Notes: generated from the letters alone by a model not told the origin. A stretch of DNA of 64,000 bases from an uncultured Bacteroidales bacterium (GCA_949297215.1 CASFRV010000001.1:496001-560000), one strand, 5' to 3'; shown: positions 26,283 to 36,267, numbered from the stretch's first letter. A program made the numbers and translations.

Positions 26283-27275
26283 ATGGAAAGAACGGACATC
26301 CGCGAACTGAACGCGAGGATAGAAGCCGGAACGGGCTTTCTGACAGATCTGGTTGAGGGCATGCACCGCAGTGTCGTGGGGCAGACGCATTTAATTGATG
26401 CGCTGCTTACAGGGCTTGTTTGCGGGGGGCATTTGCTCTTGGAAGGTGTTCCCGGACTGGCCAAGACGCTTGCCATCAAGACGCTGGCAAGCCTTGTTGA
26501 CGCACAGTTCAGCCGTATACAGTTTACACCCGACCTGCTCCCGGCAGACGTGACGGGTACGTTGATATACAGCCGTCAGCAAGAGGCCTTTACGGTAAAG
26601 CGTGGCCCGGTGTTTGCCAATTTTGTGCTGGCAGACGAAATTAACCGCGCTCCGGCGAAGGTGCAGAGCGCCCTGCTCGAAGCCATGGAGGAGCATCAGG
26701 TGACTATTGGAGAAGAAACGCTGCCTTTGCCCAAACCGTTCCTCGTTCTGGCTACGCAAAACCCCATTGAACAAGAAGGTACTTACGCTTTGCCCGAAGC
26801 TCAGGCCGACCGCTTCATGATGAAAGTGGTTGTGAGCTACCCCACAAAAGAAGAAGAACGCCGCATCGTGCGGGCGCACGTCGAAGGCGGTTTTGCCAAA
26901 CCGACCGCCGTGGTGAGCCTGGCCGAAATAGAGCAGGCACGACAGTTAGCCGGCGAAGTATATATGGACGAACGCATCGAGGCATACGTGGCCGATTTGA
27001 TATTTGCCACCCGTTATCCATTGCAGTACGGCTTGGAAGATTTGCAGAAGTATATCGCTTTCGGAGCTTCGCCGCGCGGTTCCATTAATTTGGCTCTGGC
27101 AGCACGGGCACGAGCTTTCGTGCGTCGGCGCGGTTATGTCGTTCCCGAAGATGTGCGCGAAATCGTGCACGACGTTTTGCGCCACCGTATAGGTCTGACG
27201 TACGAAGCTGAGGCCGACGGCATCACAACGGATGCTTTGATAGACGAGGTCGTAAATAAGGTGGAAGTGCCTTAA
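26283..27275 (+). CDS. MoxR-family AAA+ ATPase
   Basis: The 330-residue cytoplasmic chaperone-like ATPase has Walker A GVPGLAKT (about residue 58), Walker B VLADEINRAPAK (about 118) and sensor 1 LATQNP. MoxR proteins act with von Willebrand factor A (VWA) proteins to mature or remodel envelope complexes. It is the first gene of the bat operon, 30 bp ahead of the DUF58 gene, the standard order in Bacteroidota. Confidence 0.95.
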   Translation: MERTDIRELNARIEAGTGFLTDLVEGMHRSVVGQTHLIDALLTGLVCGGHLLLEGVPGLAKTLAIKTLASLVDAQFSRIQFTPDLLPADVTGTLIYSRQQEAFTVKRGPVFANFVLADEINRAPAKVQSALLEAMEEHQVTIGEETLPLPKPFLVLATQNPIEQEGTYALPEAQADRFMMKVVVSYPTKEEERRIVRAHVEGGFAKPTAVVSLAEIEQARQLAGEVYMDERIEAYVADLIFATRYPLQYGLEDLQKYIAFGASPRGSINLALAARARAFVRRRGYVVPEDVREIVHDVLRHRIGLTYEAEADGITTDALIDEVVNKVEVP

Positions 27276-27305
27276 CCATTAAGGCTGGAACGAATATAAG
27301 CAGGT

Positions 27306-28175
27306 ATGGATGCAAGCGATTTGTTGCAACGCGTTCGGCGTGTGGAAATAAAGACACGCGCTTTGACACAAGGCGTTTTTGCCGGAGAGTATCATTCGGC
27401 ATTCAAGGGGCGTGGCATGTCGTTTGCGGAGGTACGCGAATATGAACCGGGCGACGACGTGCGCGACGTCGACTGGAACGTGACAGCCCGTTTGGACCGC
27501 CCTTTTATCAAGGTGTTTGAGGAAGAACGTGAGCTGACCGTGATGCTTGTGCTCGACGTATCGAAAAGCCTGACGTTTGGTTCCTGCCGGCGAACGGGCC
27601 GCGAGCTGTTGGCTGAGATTGCGGCAACATTGGCTTTCTCTGCCGTCAGGGCAGGCGATAAGGTGGGAGCTTTGTTCTTCACAGACCGAATAGAGAAGTT
27701 CATTCCCCCGGCAAAGGGTCGCGAGCACGTGTTGTGTATCGTCCGTGAACTGTTGGGGCTGGAAGCCGCAGGCAAGCGGACGGACGTGGGGCAAGCCGTG
27801 GAATATTTGACCCGTCTTGTTAAAAGGCGCTGCATCGCTTTCGTAATGAGCGATTTTGTCGATAATAACGATTACACGCAAGCACTTTCCATTGCAGCAC
27901 GCAAACACGACGTGGTGGCGGTGAAGATTTACGATGAAAGGATGAAAGAACTGCCCTCAGTGGGGTTGATGCGCGTGGAAGATGCAGAAACCGGCCATGA
28001 AATGTATTTAGATACCTCTTCGGCTAAAGTACGGGCCCGCTATGCGGCAGCGTGGGGGGAGCAACAACGACGCTTAGGCGTAATGTTGAAAAAGTGTGGC
28101 GTGGATGCAGTTGACGTTCGGACAGACGGTGACTACGTCAAGCCTTTGCTGAATTTATTCAGAAGGCGCATCTGA
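27306..28175 (+). CDS. DUF58 domain protein of the bat operon
   Basis: The 289-residue protein carries the DUF58 signature EVREYEPGDDVRDVDWN (about residues 41-57) and a VWA-like core with VMLVLDVSKSLTFG, a DxSxS metal site. In Bacteroidota it follows moxR and precedes bat genes; its precise role is unknown. An alternative start two codons downstream (27312) changes nothing. It has no signal peptide, so it probably works in the cytoplasm with MoxR. Confidence 0.92.
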   Translation: MDASDLLQRVRRVEIKTRALTQGVFAGEYHSAFKGRGMSFAEVREYEPGDDVRDVDWNVTARLDRPFIKVFEEERELTVMLVLDVSKSLTFGSCRRTGRELLAEIAATLAFSAVRAGDKVGALFFTDRIEKFIPPAKGREHVLCIVRELLGLEAAGKRTDVGQAVEYLTRLVKRRCIAFVMSDFVDNNDYTQALSIAARKHDVVAVKIYDERMKELPSVGLMRVEDAETGHEMYLDTSSAKVRARYAAAWGEQQRRLGVMLKKCGVDAVDVRTDGDYVKPLLNLFRRRI

Positions 28176-28207
28176 CGAAGCGGGTTTATATTTATATACT
28201 TGTGAAA

Positions 28208-29293
28208 ATGTGGAAGTTTGCGAAATATATAAGTGCAGTCATAATCCTATACATGGCCATCTTGCCGGAAGCAAGGTCGCAGGTACAGGTGAAGATGTCG
28301 GCCGACACGGCTGAAATGCTTATAGGCGAACAAGTACACTTGACAACCACAGTTACAGCACGTCGCGGAAGTGAGATAGTTTTTCCTTCGTATGCGCAAG
28401 GAGGGCAGATGGTGCCCGGTGTCGAAGTGTTGGAGACGGGGCGTATCGATACGCTGCCTCAGGGAGATGCTTCGCGCGTTTCTTTGGAAAGAAAATATAC
28501 GCTAACGGCTTTCGATTCGGCTCTTTATTATCTTCCGCCGATGGAAGTGGAGGTGGATGGGAAGAAATATGCAGCTTCCACGGGTGTCGGGTTGAAGGTA
28601 AACAGCGTTCCCGTTGATACGGTGCATATCGATCAGTTTCGGGGGCCGCACGCTGTTGTAGAAGACCGCTTTACCTGGGATTTCACCTTATGGGGCATCG
28701 GTATGGCGGTTTTTGCTCTGATTGTTGTCGCATATATTTTACTTGCACGTTTGTCTGACCGAAAGCCGATAACTAAGAAAATCGTCATACCGCCTCGTGA
28801 GCTTCCTCACAGAAGAGCTTTGAGCGAGATGGAGAAGCTTAAGGGGTTTACTGATTCGACACGGGAAGGTATAAAGGAGTATTACGTCCGTCTGACGGAA
28901 GTTTTACGCAGTTATATCGGTGAAAGATATGTTTTCAATGCCATGGAGATGACTTCATCGGAAATATTGGAAACGCTCTACGAAGAATGCGACGAAACGT
29001 CCCTACGTCAGCTTCGTGAAATCTTTCAAACAGCCGATTTAGTGAAGTTTGCCAAACATCAGACTTTGCCCGGCGATTGCGAACACGATTTGAAACGTGC
29101 TGTCGACTTTGTTGAAAGAACCAAGTTGGAACCTGCCGTATTGCCACAGCCAACTGTTAAATATGTAGAAGTAGGCGCCCGTCGGCAACTGCGTCTGCGG
29201 CGGCTGATGTGGGTAGCATTGATCATTATTGTGATAGCCGTTGCGAGCGGAGCAACGTATATAAGCAAGGTATTGGTGGAAACGTTCTTTTAG
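28208..29293 (+). CDS. BatD-like membrane protein of the bat operon
   Basis: The ATG at 28208 gives 361 residues; a GTG two codons earlier is possible. A signal peptide (cleavage near ARSQ) is followed by an immunoglobulin-like beta region (about 30-140) resembling the N-terminus of BatD, one membrane helix (about 160-180, WGIGMAVFALIVVAYILL) and a helical cytoplasmic part (about 200-300). A second hydrophobic helix lies at the very C-terminus (about 335-355). It sits between the DUF58 gene and batA. Its function is not established. Confidence 0.8.
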   Translation: MWKFAKYISAVIILYMAILPEARSQVQVKMSADTAEMLIGEQVHLTTTVTARRGSEIVFPSYAQGGQMVPGVEVLETGRIDTLPQGDASRVSLERKYTLTAFDSALYYLPPMEVEVDGKKYAASTGVGLKVNSVPVDTVHIDQFRGPHAVVEDRFTWDFTLWGIGMAVFALIVVAYILLARLSDRKPITKKIVIPPRELPHRRALSEMEKLKGFTDSTREGIKEYYVRLTEVLRSYIGERYVFNAMEMTSSEILETLYEECDETSLRQLREIFQTADLVKFAKHQTLPGDCEHDLKRAVDFVERTKLEPAVLPQPTVKYVEVGARRQLRLRRLMWVALIIIVIAVASGATYISKVLVETFF

Positions 29294-29319
29294 CGTCAAG
29301 ATAAAAATTCCGACTCATT

Positions 29320-30345
29320 ATGACAAATATGTTGTCAACCATTAGCTTTGCGCATCCCTACTGCTTGCTTTTGCTTTTGTTGCTGGTGCCATGTTTATTA
29401 TGGCGCTTTCTGTTGAAGCGTAAAACGGAAGCGACGCTTGTGATGGCTTCAACCGAAGCTTTCCGTCGTCAGGAACACACTTTGCGCACAGCTCTCATTC
29501 ATGCTCCCTTTCTTTTGCGTATGTTGACGCTTGCATTGGTCATTGTGATATTGGCTCGTCCACAGACAAAGCATGCTTTGAGCGAAAAGGAGACGGAGGG
29601 TATCAATATCATGATGGTAATGGACATTTCGGTGAGCATGTTGACTCCCGATTTGCAGCCTAACCGTCTGGAAGCAGCCAAGCAAGTGGCTTATGAGTTT
29701 ATCCAAAACAGACCAAACGACAACATCGGACTGACGCTTTTCGGGGGAGAGGCATTTACGCAGTGCCCAATGACAACAGACCACGCTTCCCTGCTTTCCA
29801 TGTTTCGCTCGGTCTCGTGCTCATTGCAGCAACAGGGCATCATCAGCGATGGTACGGCCATCGGAATGGGGATTACCAATGCCGTGGCAAGACTTGCGCA
29901 GGATAGTATCGGTAGTAAAGTGATTATTTTGCTGACCGATGGTGCCAACAACGCAGGAGACATCTCCCCCCTGATGGCTGCTGAAATTGCCAAGAAGAGC
30001 CATGTTCGCGTATACACCATAGCCATCGGCACAGACGGCGTTGTCAATCAGCCGGTGGCTGTGCTTCCTGATGGTTCGTATTATTATCAGAAGGTAAAGG
30101 CCGACATGGATACGGAAACGCTGCAACAAATTGCGCGCATGACCGGGGGACTCTTTTACCATGCGAAGACAAAAGGCAAACTTCGCGACATCTACAACGA
30201 TATTGATAAATTAGAGAAGACGAAACTGACGGTAAAGAATTTTGACAAGCGGTACGAAGCCTATCAGCCGTTTGCTTTGGCAGCAATCGTCTCGTTATTG
30301 TTGGAAATGTTGTTGCGGATCACGCTGTTGCGCCGTATACCCTGA
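29320..30345 (+). CDS. batA: Aerotolerance VWA protein BatA
   Basis: The 341-residue protein has an N-terminal membrane helix pair (about 12-30 and 62-80), a VWA domain with the metal site DISVS (VMDISVSML, about residue 105) and ILLTDGANNAGD, and a C-terminal helix at about 308-330. Bat proteins were linked to oxygen tolerance in Bacteroides and to envelope stability elsewhere. It is followed 36 bp later by batB, its paralogue. The VWA domain should face the periplasm. Confidence 0.93.
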   Translation: MTNMLSTISFAHPYCLLLLLLLVPCLLWRFLLKRKTEATLVMASTEAFRRQEHTLRTALIHAPFLLRMLTLALVIVILARPQTKHALSEKETEGINIMMVMDISVSMLTPDLQPNRLEAAKQVAYEFIQNRPNDNIGLTLFGGEAFTQCPMTTDHASLLSMFRSVSCSLQQQGIISDGTAIGMGITNAVARLAQDSIGSKVIILLTDGANNAGDISPLMAAEIAKKSHVRVYTIAIGTDGVVNQPVAVLPDGSYYYQKVKADMDTETLQQIARMTGGLFYHAKTKGKLRDIYNDIDKLEKTKLTVKNFDKRYEAYQPFALAAIVSLLLEMLLRITLLRRIP

Positions 30346-30381
30346 TGAGTTCGTTTCTTACACACACTAACAGAAGATAAA

Positions 30382-31395
30382 ATGTTTCGCTTTGCTAATC
30401 CAGAATATTTACACCTGCTTGTCTTAGCTGTGGCCCTGGCTGCGGTTTATGTCCTGACGTATGTTGTTGCACGGCGGCGGGTAAAGCGTTTTGGCGATTG
30501 GCAGGTTTTGAAGACTCTGGTGCCCGGTTATTCGGGGAAGAGGCCTGTTGTTAAATTTGTGCTCGCTGAGCTGGCCTTGGTGTCTTTGATTTTTATGTTG
30601 GCCCGCCCGCAGTACGGTTGGCAGGTGGATGAGCAAAAGAATAAAGGCATAGAAGTCGTTATCAGCCTGGATGTTTCCAATTCGATGCTGGCCGAGGATA
30701 TCCGCCCGAACAGATTGGAGCGCTCTAAACTGCTCATATCCAATTTGATCGACCGTATGCAGAATGATAAGGTCGCTCTGCAAGTATTTGCAGGCGAAGC
30801 CTATCCGCAGCTACCCATAACCAACGACTATGTGTCGGCCAAAATGTTTCTTGACGCGGTGGATGTCAACATGATAACACTGCAAGGAACAAGTTTGGCT
30901 GCTGCCATCGATCTTGCAGCCGCCAGCTTCACCGAGAACGCGAAGGTGGGAAAGGCCGTTGTCGTCATCACAGACGGCGAAGACCACGAGGCAGGCGCCA
31001 TAGAAGCTGCGAAAAGAGCGTCCCAAAAGGGAATGCATGTTTATGTCTTGGGGGCAGGTTCGCCGCAAGGAGCTGAAATACCTACGCCTGAGGGTCCGTT
31101 TACAGATGAAAACGGAAACGTGGTGCGCACAGCGCTGAACGAGGAAATGTGTTGTCAGGTAGCCGAAGCAGGCGACGGTGCGTACATTCATATAGACAAC
31201 ACCAACAATGCCCAAGAGGAGTTGCAAAATCATTTGGCCCGCTTGCAGCAAGCCGAAGAGACGATAACATATAAAAGCTACAATGAGCAGTTCCGCACTT
31301 TGGCCATTTTAAGCTTGGTGCTCTTATTCTTCGAATTTTATATGTCAGAAACCAAGAATCCCCTCTTGGGGAAAATCAAACTCTTCAAAAGATGA
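30382..31395 (+). CDS. batB: Aerotolerance VWA protein BatB
   Basis: The 337-residue paralogue of BatA has two N-terminal membrane helices, a VWA domain with DVSNS (about residue 96) and VITDGEDHEAGA, and a C-terminal helix (AILSLVLLFFEFYM). Its stop overlaps the batC start (ATGA). It probably forms a complex with BatA and the TPR protein BatC. Confidence 0.93.
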   Translation: MFRFANPEYLHLLVLAVALAAVYVLTYVVARRRVKRFGDWQVLKTLVPGYSGKRPVVKFVLAELALVSLIFMLARPQYGWQVDEQKNKGIEVVISLDVSNSMLAEDIRPNRLERSKLLISNLIDRMQNDKVALQVFAGEAYPQLPITNDYVSAKMFLDAVDVNMITLQGTSLAAAIDLAAASFTENAKVGKAVVVITDGEDHEAGAIEAAKRASQKGMHVYVLGAGSPQGAEIPTPEGPFTDENGNVVRTALNEEMCCQVAEAGDGAYIHIDNTNNAQEELQNHLARLQQAEETITYKSYNEQFRTLAILSLVLLFFEFYMSETKNPLLGKIKLFKR

Positions 31396-32051
31396 AAGTG
31401 TTACGTCTGTCTATGTTGATGATAGCCTGGATGTCGTTTTTTACGACGCTTGCGCAAACGGAAGCATACAGGCAAGTGCATCGCGGCAACCGCGATTTTC
31501 GTGCGGGCCGTATGGATGCGGCAGGAGAGCGTTATCTTGAAGTGTTAAGCCGTCAGCCGGGACAGGCCAGAGCGCTGTTCAACCTCGGCGATGTCTCTTT
31601 GGCGCGCGGCGCGACGGCCGAAGCGAAGAGCTATTTCAAGCAAGCCGCTCATAACGAAAAGAACAAAATTATTAAAGGGATGGCCTATCATAATCTTGGG
31701 TATATCTATCAGACGGCCCACGACATCGATTCTGCCATCGTCTGCTACAAAGAAGCTTTGCGCAACAATCCTCACGACGACAATGCACGCTATAATCTGG
31801 CTCTCTGTCAGAAATTAAGAAAGTCGGGGCAGGGGGCCGCTTCACCTCAGCAGAAAGAACAGCAGGGTAATGAGCAACAGCAGCAAAAAAGCCAGCAATC
31901 CAAGGAGAACCCGGCTTCGCAATCGGGAGATAACGTTTCCGAAGAAAGCATGCGGCAGTTGTTAGATTTGGCAAGAAGAAAAGAGCAGGAAACGCGCGAG
32001 AAGCTGAATAACGCCACACCTGTACGTCGCGGATTAAGAAAGAACTGGTAA
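31392..32051 (+). CDS. batC: TPR protein BatC
   Basis: The 219-residue protein has a signal peptide (cleavage near TLAQT) and two to three tetratricopeptide repeats (ARALFNLGDVSLARG, GMAYHNLGYIYQTAH, NARYNLALCQKL). A Gln/Ser-rich low-complexity tail (about 150-185) is followed by a short charged end. TPRs suggest a periplasmic adaptor for BatA/BatB. It overlaps batB by 4 bp and is 19 bp from the batD-batE fusion. Confidence 0.9.
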   Translation: MKVLRLSMLMIAWMSFFTTLAQTEAYRQVHRGNRDFRAGRMDAAGERYLEVLSRQPGQARALFNLGDVSLARGATAEAKSYFKQAAHNEKNKIIKGMAYHNLGYIYQTAHDIDSAIVCYKEALRNNPHDDNARYNLALCQKLRKSGQGAASPQQKEQQGNEQQQQKSQQSKENPASQSGDNVSEESMRQLLDLARRKEQETREKLNNATPVRRGLRKNW

Positions 32052-32070
32052 GTAGAAAGAAAAAACAGGA

Positions 32071-34665
32071 ATGAACACCCGCAAAACCATACTTTGCATT
32101 CTTTTATCGATCGCGACCGTTCTATCTGTGCGGGCGCAGGTTCGTTTTACGGTAGAAGCTCCGGCTACAACAGACATCAATTCTGAGTTTCGCGTCGTAT
32201 ATAAAGTGGAAGGAGCCAGGGCCACAAGTTTCGAAGCCCCCTCCTTTGCAGATTTCGAGGTTTTAAGCGGGCCTGCCGTTTCGCAGTTCAGCAGTATGAG
32301 TTCGGTGGGCGGCCGCACGGTTCAGTCCTCGCAAAGTACGACGTGGACATACATTCTTTCTCCCAAACGAAAAGGTACATTCAAGCTTTCCCCGGCAAGC
32401 GTCCGCGTGGGTTCGAAAACTTATCGCACCCGCACCGCAACTATCAAGGTGGGAGGAAGCGGGAAAAAGCAGCCTTATCCGGCCAAAGGCCGTTCCTCCG
32501 CAGCTGCCGACGACGATTTACAGCCGGCAGGCAGCCGCGTGACGCAAAAAGACCTTTTTCTGACGGTTACGACCAACAAGACAACTGTTTACGAGCAGGA
32601 GCCCGTCGTGTTGACCTATCACATACATTGGAAAAACGGGGTAGGGCTTTCCGGGGTGGCTCTCAGGCGGAAGCCTGCTCTTGAGCCCTTCTTGGCGCAG
32701 GAGGTGCCCTTGTCCGGTAACCTGTCGCCGGTTCTCGAACGGCGTGGAGGCGCCTTGTACCGCTCGGCCGTCAATCTGCAATATGTGCTTTTCCCGCAAA
32801 AGACCGGGGCGCTGTCTGTTCCCCCTGCTACGTTCGAGGCCACTGTCATTCAGCGCGACCTTTACGGTGACGACCCCTTACTGACCTTTTTCAACGGCGG
32901 TGGTAACCTGAGCGTCAAGGTGAGCCGCACCACGCCGGAGCTGCCTCTCAAAGTGCTCCCCCTGCCTTCGCCACGCCCGGCGGGCTTTTCGGGTGGAGTG
33001 GGGCGCTTGCAGATAAAGGGAGAACTGCTTACGCCACATCCTAAGACGAACGAACTTTGCACTTATCGCATCACAGTGACAGGAGCCGGCAACATGAAAA
33101 TGCTGGAAGCCCCCACGGTTGCCTTTCCCAAAGATTTCGATGTCTATGGTCCCAAAACGACCGACGAAACAGAGCTCACGACCGAAGGCGTAGCCGGCAA
33201 ACTCATTTTCGACTATACCTTCGTGCCGCAAAACGTCGGGAAATACACCATTCCAGCTGTCCGTCTGGTCTATTTCGACACCGAACAGCGGGCCTATCGC
33301 ACGCTCTCGACAGCTCCTTTGGTGCTCGACATTGCCCGAGGCAAGCTCTCGTCGGCCGAAGCCCGGCGGGCTGCGGAACTTGCGACGGGCGACATTCGCG
33401 ACATCGTCGGAGGCTCCGCAACGTTCCGTCCGGCCGATGCTTATTATGTTTTCGGCACCCCCGTCTATGTTTTCATTGCGCTTGCCGTCGTTGTTCTTTT
33501 TGTTGCCGCGGTTTGGCTGCTGCGTTTCCGGCGGCGGCGTCTGGCCGATGGAGTGGCTTTGCGTCGGCGGCGTGCTGCCCGCCATTGCTCACGGCGTCTG
33601 CAACGTGCGGCCCGGCTTCTCGACAGTGGCGAGGTGGAACCCTTCTATGCTGCCCTTTCTGATGCCATGTACGATTACGCAGCCGATCGTTTTTCTTTGC
33701 AGCCTGCCTCGGGCAAGGAAGCCATGCGCACGGCCATGCAGCATCGCGGTGTAAGTGACGAAACGGTGAGCCGCTTTATGTCTGTCATTGACGAATGCGA
33801 GTATGCGCGTTTCTCTCCTGCAACAAGTGGCGCTGAGGGTGCAAAGCGCTTGCTGCGCGAGGCTGAGGCAGTGATAACCGACACCGAGGCTGCTTTGAAG
33901 AGTAGTCGCACATCCCATATTTCCATGAAGAAGTCTGCAACTCTTTTCCTCCTCCTTGTCCTCTGCCTGCCGGCCTTGGGTGCTTCGATTAAGGAAAAAG
34001 CCGACAGCGCCTACCGCGCCCGCAACTATGCAGAGGCCGCCCGTCTTTACGAAAGCGCATTGAAGCAAGGCGTTTCTGCCCCCACCTATTATAATCTGGG
34101 AAATGCTTATTATCGGTTAAAAGATTATCCCCGCGCCATTCTTAATTACAAGCGTGCGCTGAAATACGAACCATCGATGGCGGATGCCCGCCACAACTTG
34201 ACGTTGTGCGAAAGCAAGTTGCCTGCGCGCTTTGAGCAGGCTCCGCAGTCGCCTCTTTCTTCCTTTGTGAGCAAAGTGTGCGGTTCTCGCAGTGTCGACG
34301 GATGGGCCTTCATCGGGATGGGAGCTTTGGTCGTGTTGCTGGCCTTGGTTCTCCTTTGGTTGTTCGGTAGCCGCCTGTGGCTGCGTAAGGCAGCTTTCAT
34401 CGTAGCTTTACTGTCGTTTGTCGTAGCAACAGCTGCGTACGTTTTTGCATACAGGCAATACGAAAGCTTTCTTCATTTACGGCAAGCTGTATTGATGGAG
34501 CCTGTCACGCTGCATAACGGCCCCGACCCGGCATCGCCCGTCCGAATGGAGCTACATGCAGGTACCTCCGTTGTCGTTCGGGCCACGTTGGGTACGCGTG
34601 TGCGGGTGGAGCTGCCCGATGGCACCGCCGGTTGGATCGCAACCGGCCATATGGAGTATGTTTGA
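32071..34665 (+). CDS. batD-batE: BatD-BatE fusion protein
   Basis: One open frame of 864 residues spans two genes that are normally separate. Residues 1-618 are BatD: a signal peptide, several immunoglobulin-like beta domains (KRKGTFKLSPASVRVG, VPQNVGKYTIPAVRLVYF), a membrane helix at about 465-485 and a cytoplasmic tail. At residue 619 (ATG at 33925) a second signal-peptide-like segment begins, MKKSATLFLLLVLCLPALGA. BatE follows: TPRs (YYNLGNAYYRLKDYPRAI), two helices and an SH3-like end. No stop lies between them, so it is either a true fusion or an internal start that still makes BatE alone. Confidence 0.88.
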   Translation: MNTRKTILCILLSIATVLSVRAQVRFTVEAPATTDINSEFRVVYKVEGARATSFEAPSFADFEVLSGPAVSQFSSMSSVGGRTVQSSQSTTWTYILSPKRKGTFKLSPASVRVGSKTYRTRTATIKVGGSGKKQPYPAKGRSSAAADDDLQPAGSRVTQKDLFLTVTTNKTTVYEQEPVVLTYHIHWKNGVGLSGVALRRKPALEPFLAQEVPLSGNLSPVLERRGGALYRSAVNLQYVLFPQKTGALSVPPATFEATVIQRDLYGDDPLLTFFNGGGNLSVKVSRTTPELPLKVLPLPSPRPAGFSGGVGRLQIKGELLTPHPKTNELCTYRITVTGAGNMKMLEAPTVAFPKDFDVYGPKTTDETELTTEGVAGKLIFDYTFVPQNVGKYTIPAVRLVYFDTEQRAYRTLSTAPLVLDIARGKLSSAEARRAAELATGDIRDIVGGSATFRPADAYYVFGTPVYVFIALAVVVLFVAAVWLLRFRRRRLADGVALRRRRAARHCSRRLQRAARLLDSGEVEPFYAALSDAMYDYAADRFSLQPASGKEAMRTAMQHRGVSDETVSRFMSVIDECEYARFSPATSGAEGAKRLLREAEAVITDTEAALKSSRTSHISMKKSATLFLLLVLCLPALGASIKEKADSAYRARNYAEAARLYESALKQGVSAPTYYNLGNAYYRLKDYPRAILNYKRALKYEPSMADARHNLTLCESKLPARFEQAPQSPLSSFVSKVCGSRSVDGWAFIGMGALVVLLALVLLWLFGSRLWLRKAAFIVALLSFVVATAAYVFAYRQYESFLHLRQAVLMEPVTLHNGPDPASPVRMELHAGTSVVVRATLGTRVRVELPDGTAGWIATGHMEYV

Positions 34666-34732
34666 CAACCGATAAAAGAAATGGATAATTGATTACGCCC
34701 CTCGCTTCGCAAGAGGAAAAAACGGAAAGCCT

Positions 34733-35422
34733 ATGCTGGAACAGCTCATCGACCTCGACACCCGCCTCACCTTAGCGCTCAATGGCAGCACTTCCCTCTA
34801 TCTGGATGGGTTGGCTGTCACGCTCACCGCCACGCTCACGTGGCTCCCCGCGGCCCTTGTGCTGCTCTATGTGCTGGTGAAAAACAACGATACCGTCAAC
34901 CTGCTTCTCACGCTCCTGACGCTGGCGCTGTGCATACTCGTGGCCGACCAGGTGGCTTCCTCCGTGTTCAAACCTCTTGTGGCACGCTACCGCCCGTCTA
35001 ACGACCCCGCGCTGGTGCACATTGTCGACATAGTGGACGGATACCGCGGCGGGCGCTACGGCTTCTTTTCAAGCCATGCGGCCAACACGTTTGCCGTGGC
35101 CACCTGCCTGGGACTCATTGTGCGCCACCGCGGGCTGACGTTCATGCTCGTCGCCTGGGCTCTCGTCAATTGCTGGACGCGGCTTTACCTTGGCGTTCAT
35201 TACGTCGGCGACCTGCTGTGTGGAACCGTTTGGGGCGTTTTCACCGGATGGGCATTGCATCTGCTGTATGCCCGTTTGGCTCCGGCGCGTACGAAGCGCG
35301 TCGGGGGCGGAGTTTACACGCCGGGAGGCTATGCCGTGAGCGATGCGCGCCTTCTCGTTGCAGCTTTGCTCACCACCTTGCTGCCGGCAGCCTTCGTGCC
35401 ATGGTTGTGGGCTCTTGCATAG
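34733..35422 (+). CDS. PAP2-family membrane phosphatase
   Basis: The 229-residue integral membrane protein has about six helices. The three acid-phosphatase motifs are complete: KPLVARYRP (motif 1), SSHA (motif 2) and RLYLGVHYVGD (motif 3). Family members remove phosphate from lipids such as undecaprenyl pyrophosphate, phosphatidate or lipid A on the periplasmic face. The specific lipid cannot be read from sequence. It is downstream of the bat operon and upstream of udk by 114 bp. Confidence 0.9.
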   Translation: MLEQLIDLDTRLTLALNGSTSLYLDGLAVTLTATLTWLPAALVLLYVLVKNNDTVNLLLTLLTLALCILVADQVASSVFKPLVARYRPSNDPALVHIVDIVDGYRGGRYGFFSSHAANTFAVATCLGLIVRHRGLTFMLVAWALVNCWTRLYLGVHYVGDLLCGTVWGVFTGWALHLLYARLAPARTKRVGGGVYTPGGYAVSDARLLVAALLTTLLPAAFVPWLWALA

Positions 35423-35536
35423 CAAAATGAGCTTCCGGCGGCAAGGCTGCTACCGTGAATCATGACGGCCCTACGCCGGGCTTTAACGAAAGCAAGGAGC
35501 CGTTTTGTTCAAGTTGATTAGAAACCATCCATATAT

Positions 35537-36169
35537 ATGATAGTCATAGGCATAGCCGGAGGCACAGGCTCCGGGAAAACAACGGTGGCAGGCGAGGTGG
35601 CCCGCACCCTCGGGCCCGAAAAGGCCGCCATCGTTCATCAGGACTCCTACTACAAGCCCGCTCCTGCGGGCCTCACCCTCGCCGAGCTGCGCGAGCTCAA
35701 CTACGACCACCCCGATGCCTTCGACTGGCCCCTGCTCACCGCCCACGTGCGCGCCCTGCGCGAGGGGCACGCCGTGCAGCAGCCCGTCTACAGCGTTCCT
35801 CTGTGCGACCGTCTGCCGCAAACCGAGCACCTCGACCCGGCCCCCGTCGTCATTGTCGAGGGCATCATGGCCCTCTACCGGCCCGAGCTGCGCGAGCTGA
35901 TGGACGTGCGCGTCTATGTCGACGCCGCCCCCGACGAGCGTCTGGCCCGCCTTGTGGAGCGCGACGTGCGCGAGCGTGCCCGCAGCGCCGACGCCGTGGC
36001 CGGCCGCTACCGCCTGCGCCTCAAGCCCATGCACGATGCCTATGTCGAGCCCACCCGCAGTTATGCCGACTTCGTCGTGCCCCATGGCGGAGCCAACCGC
36101 CGGGCCATCCGTTTGCTTGCCGCTTGTGCCGAACGGTTGCTGGCCGACGAAGGGTACATGAAGCTCTGA
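35537..36169 (+). CDS. udk: Uridine kinase
   Basis: The 210-residue cytoplasmic enzyme phosphorylates uridine and cytidine with ATP or GTP. Walker A is GGTGSGKTTVA near the N-terminus, HQDSYYKP (about residue 36) and YDHPDAFDWPLL hold substrate, and VVIVEGIMALY is the Walker B region. RRAIRLLAACAERLL ends the fold. It makes UMP for salvage, in keeping with the uridine phosphorylase-like gene at 19950-20828. A very strong terminator follows. Confidence 0.96.
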   Translation: MIVIGIAGGTGSGKTTVAGEVARTLGPEKAAIVHQDSYYKPAPAGLTLAELRELNYDHPDAFDWPLLTAHVRALREGHAVQQPVYSVPLCDRLPQTEHLDPAPVVIVEGIMALYRPELRELMDVRVYVDAAPDERLARLVERDVRERARSADAVAGRYRLRLKPMHDAYVEPTRSYADFVVPHGGANRRAIRLLAACAERLLADEGYMKL

Positions 36170-36188
36170 CAGCTGTAACGTTATACGG

Positions 36189-36230
36189 GCGACGCACTTG
36201 CCACATCCTGTGGCAAATGCGTCGCTTTTT
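36189..36230 (+). terminator. Strong terminator after udk
   Basis: A 17-bp stem with one mismatch (36189-36205 with 36209-36225) and a 3-nt loop is followed by TTTTT. It lies between convergent udk and dnaG. Confidence 0.92.
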
Positions 36231-36267
36231 CAATATGTGGCAAGTCTGTCGGTTTTTGTCTCCTCTC

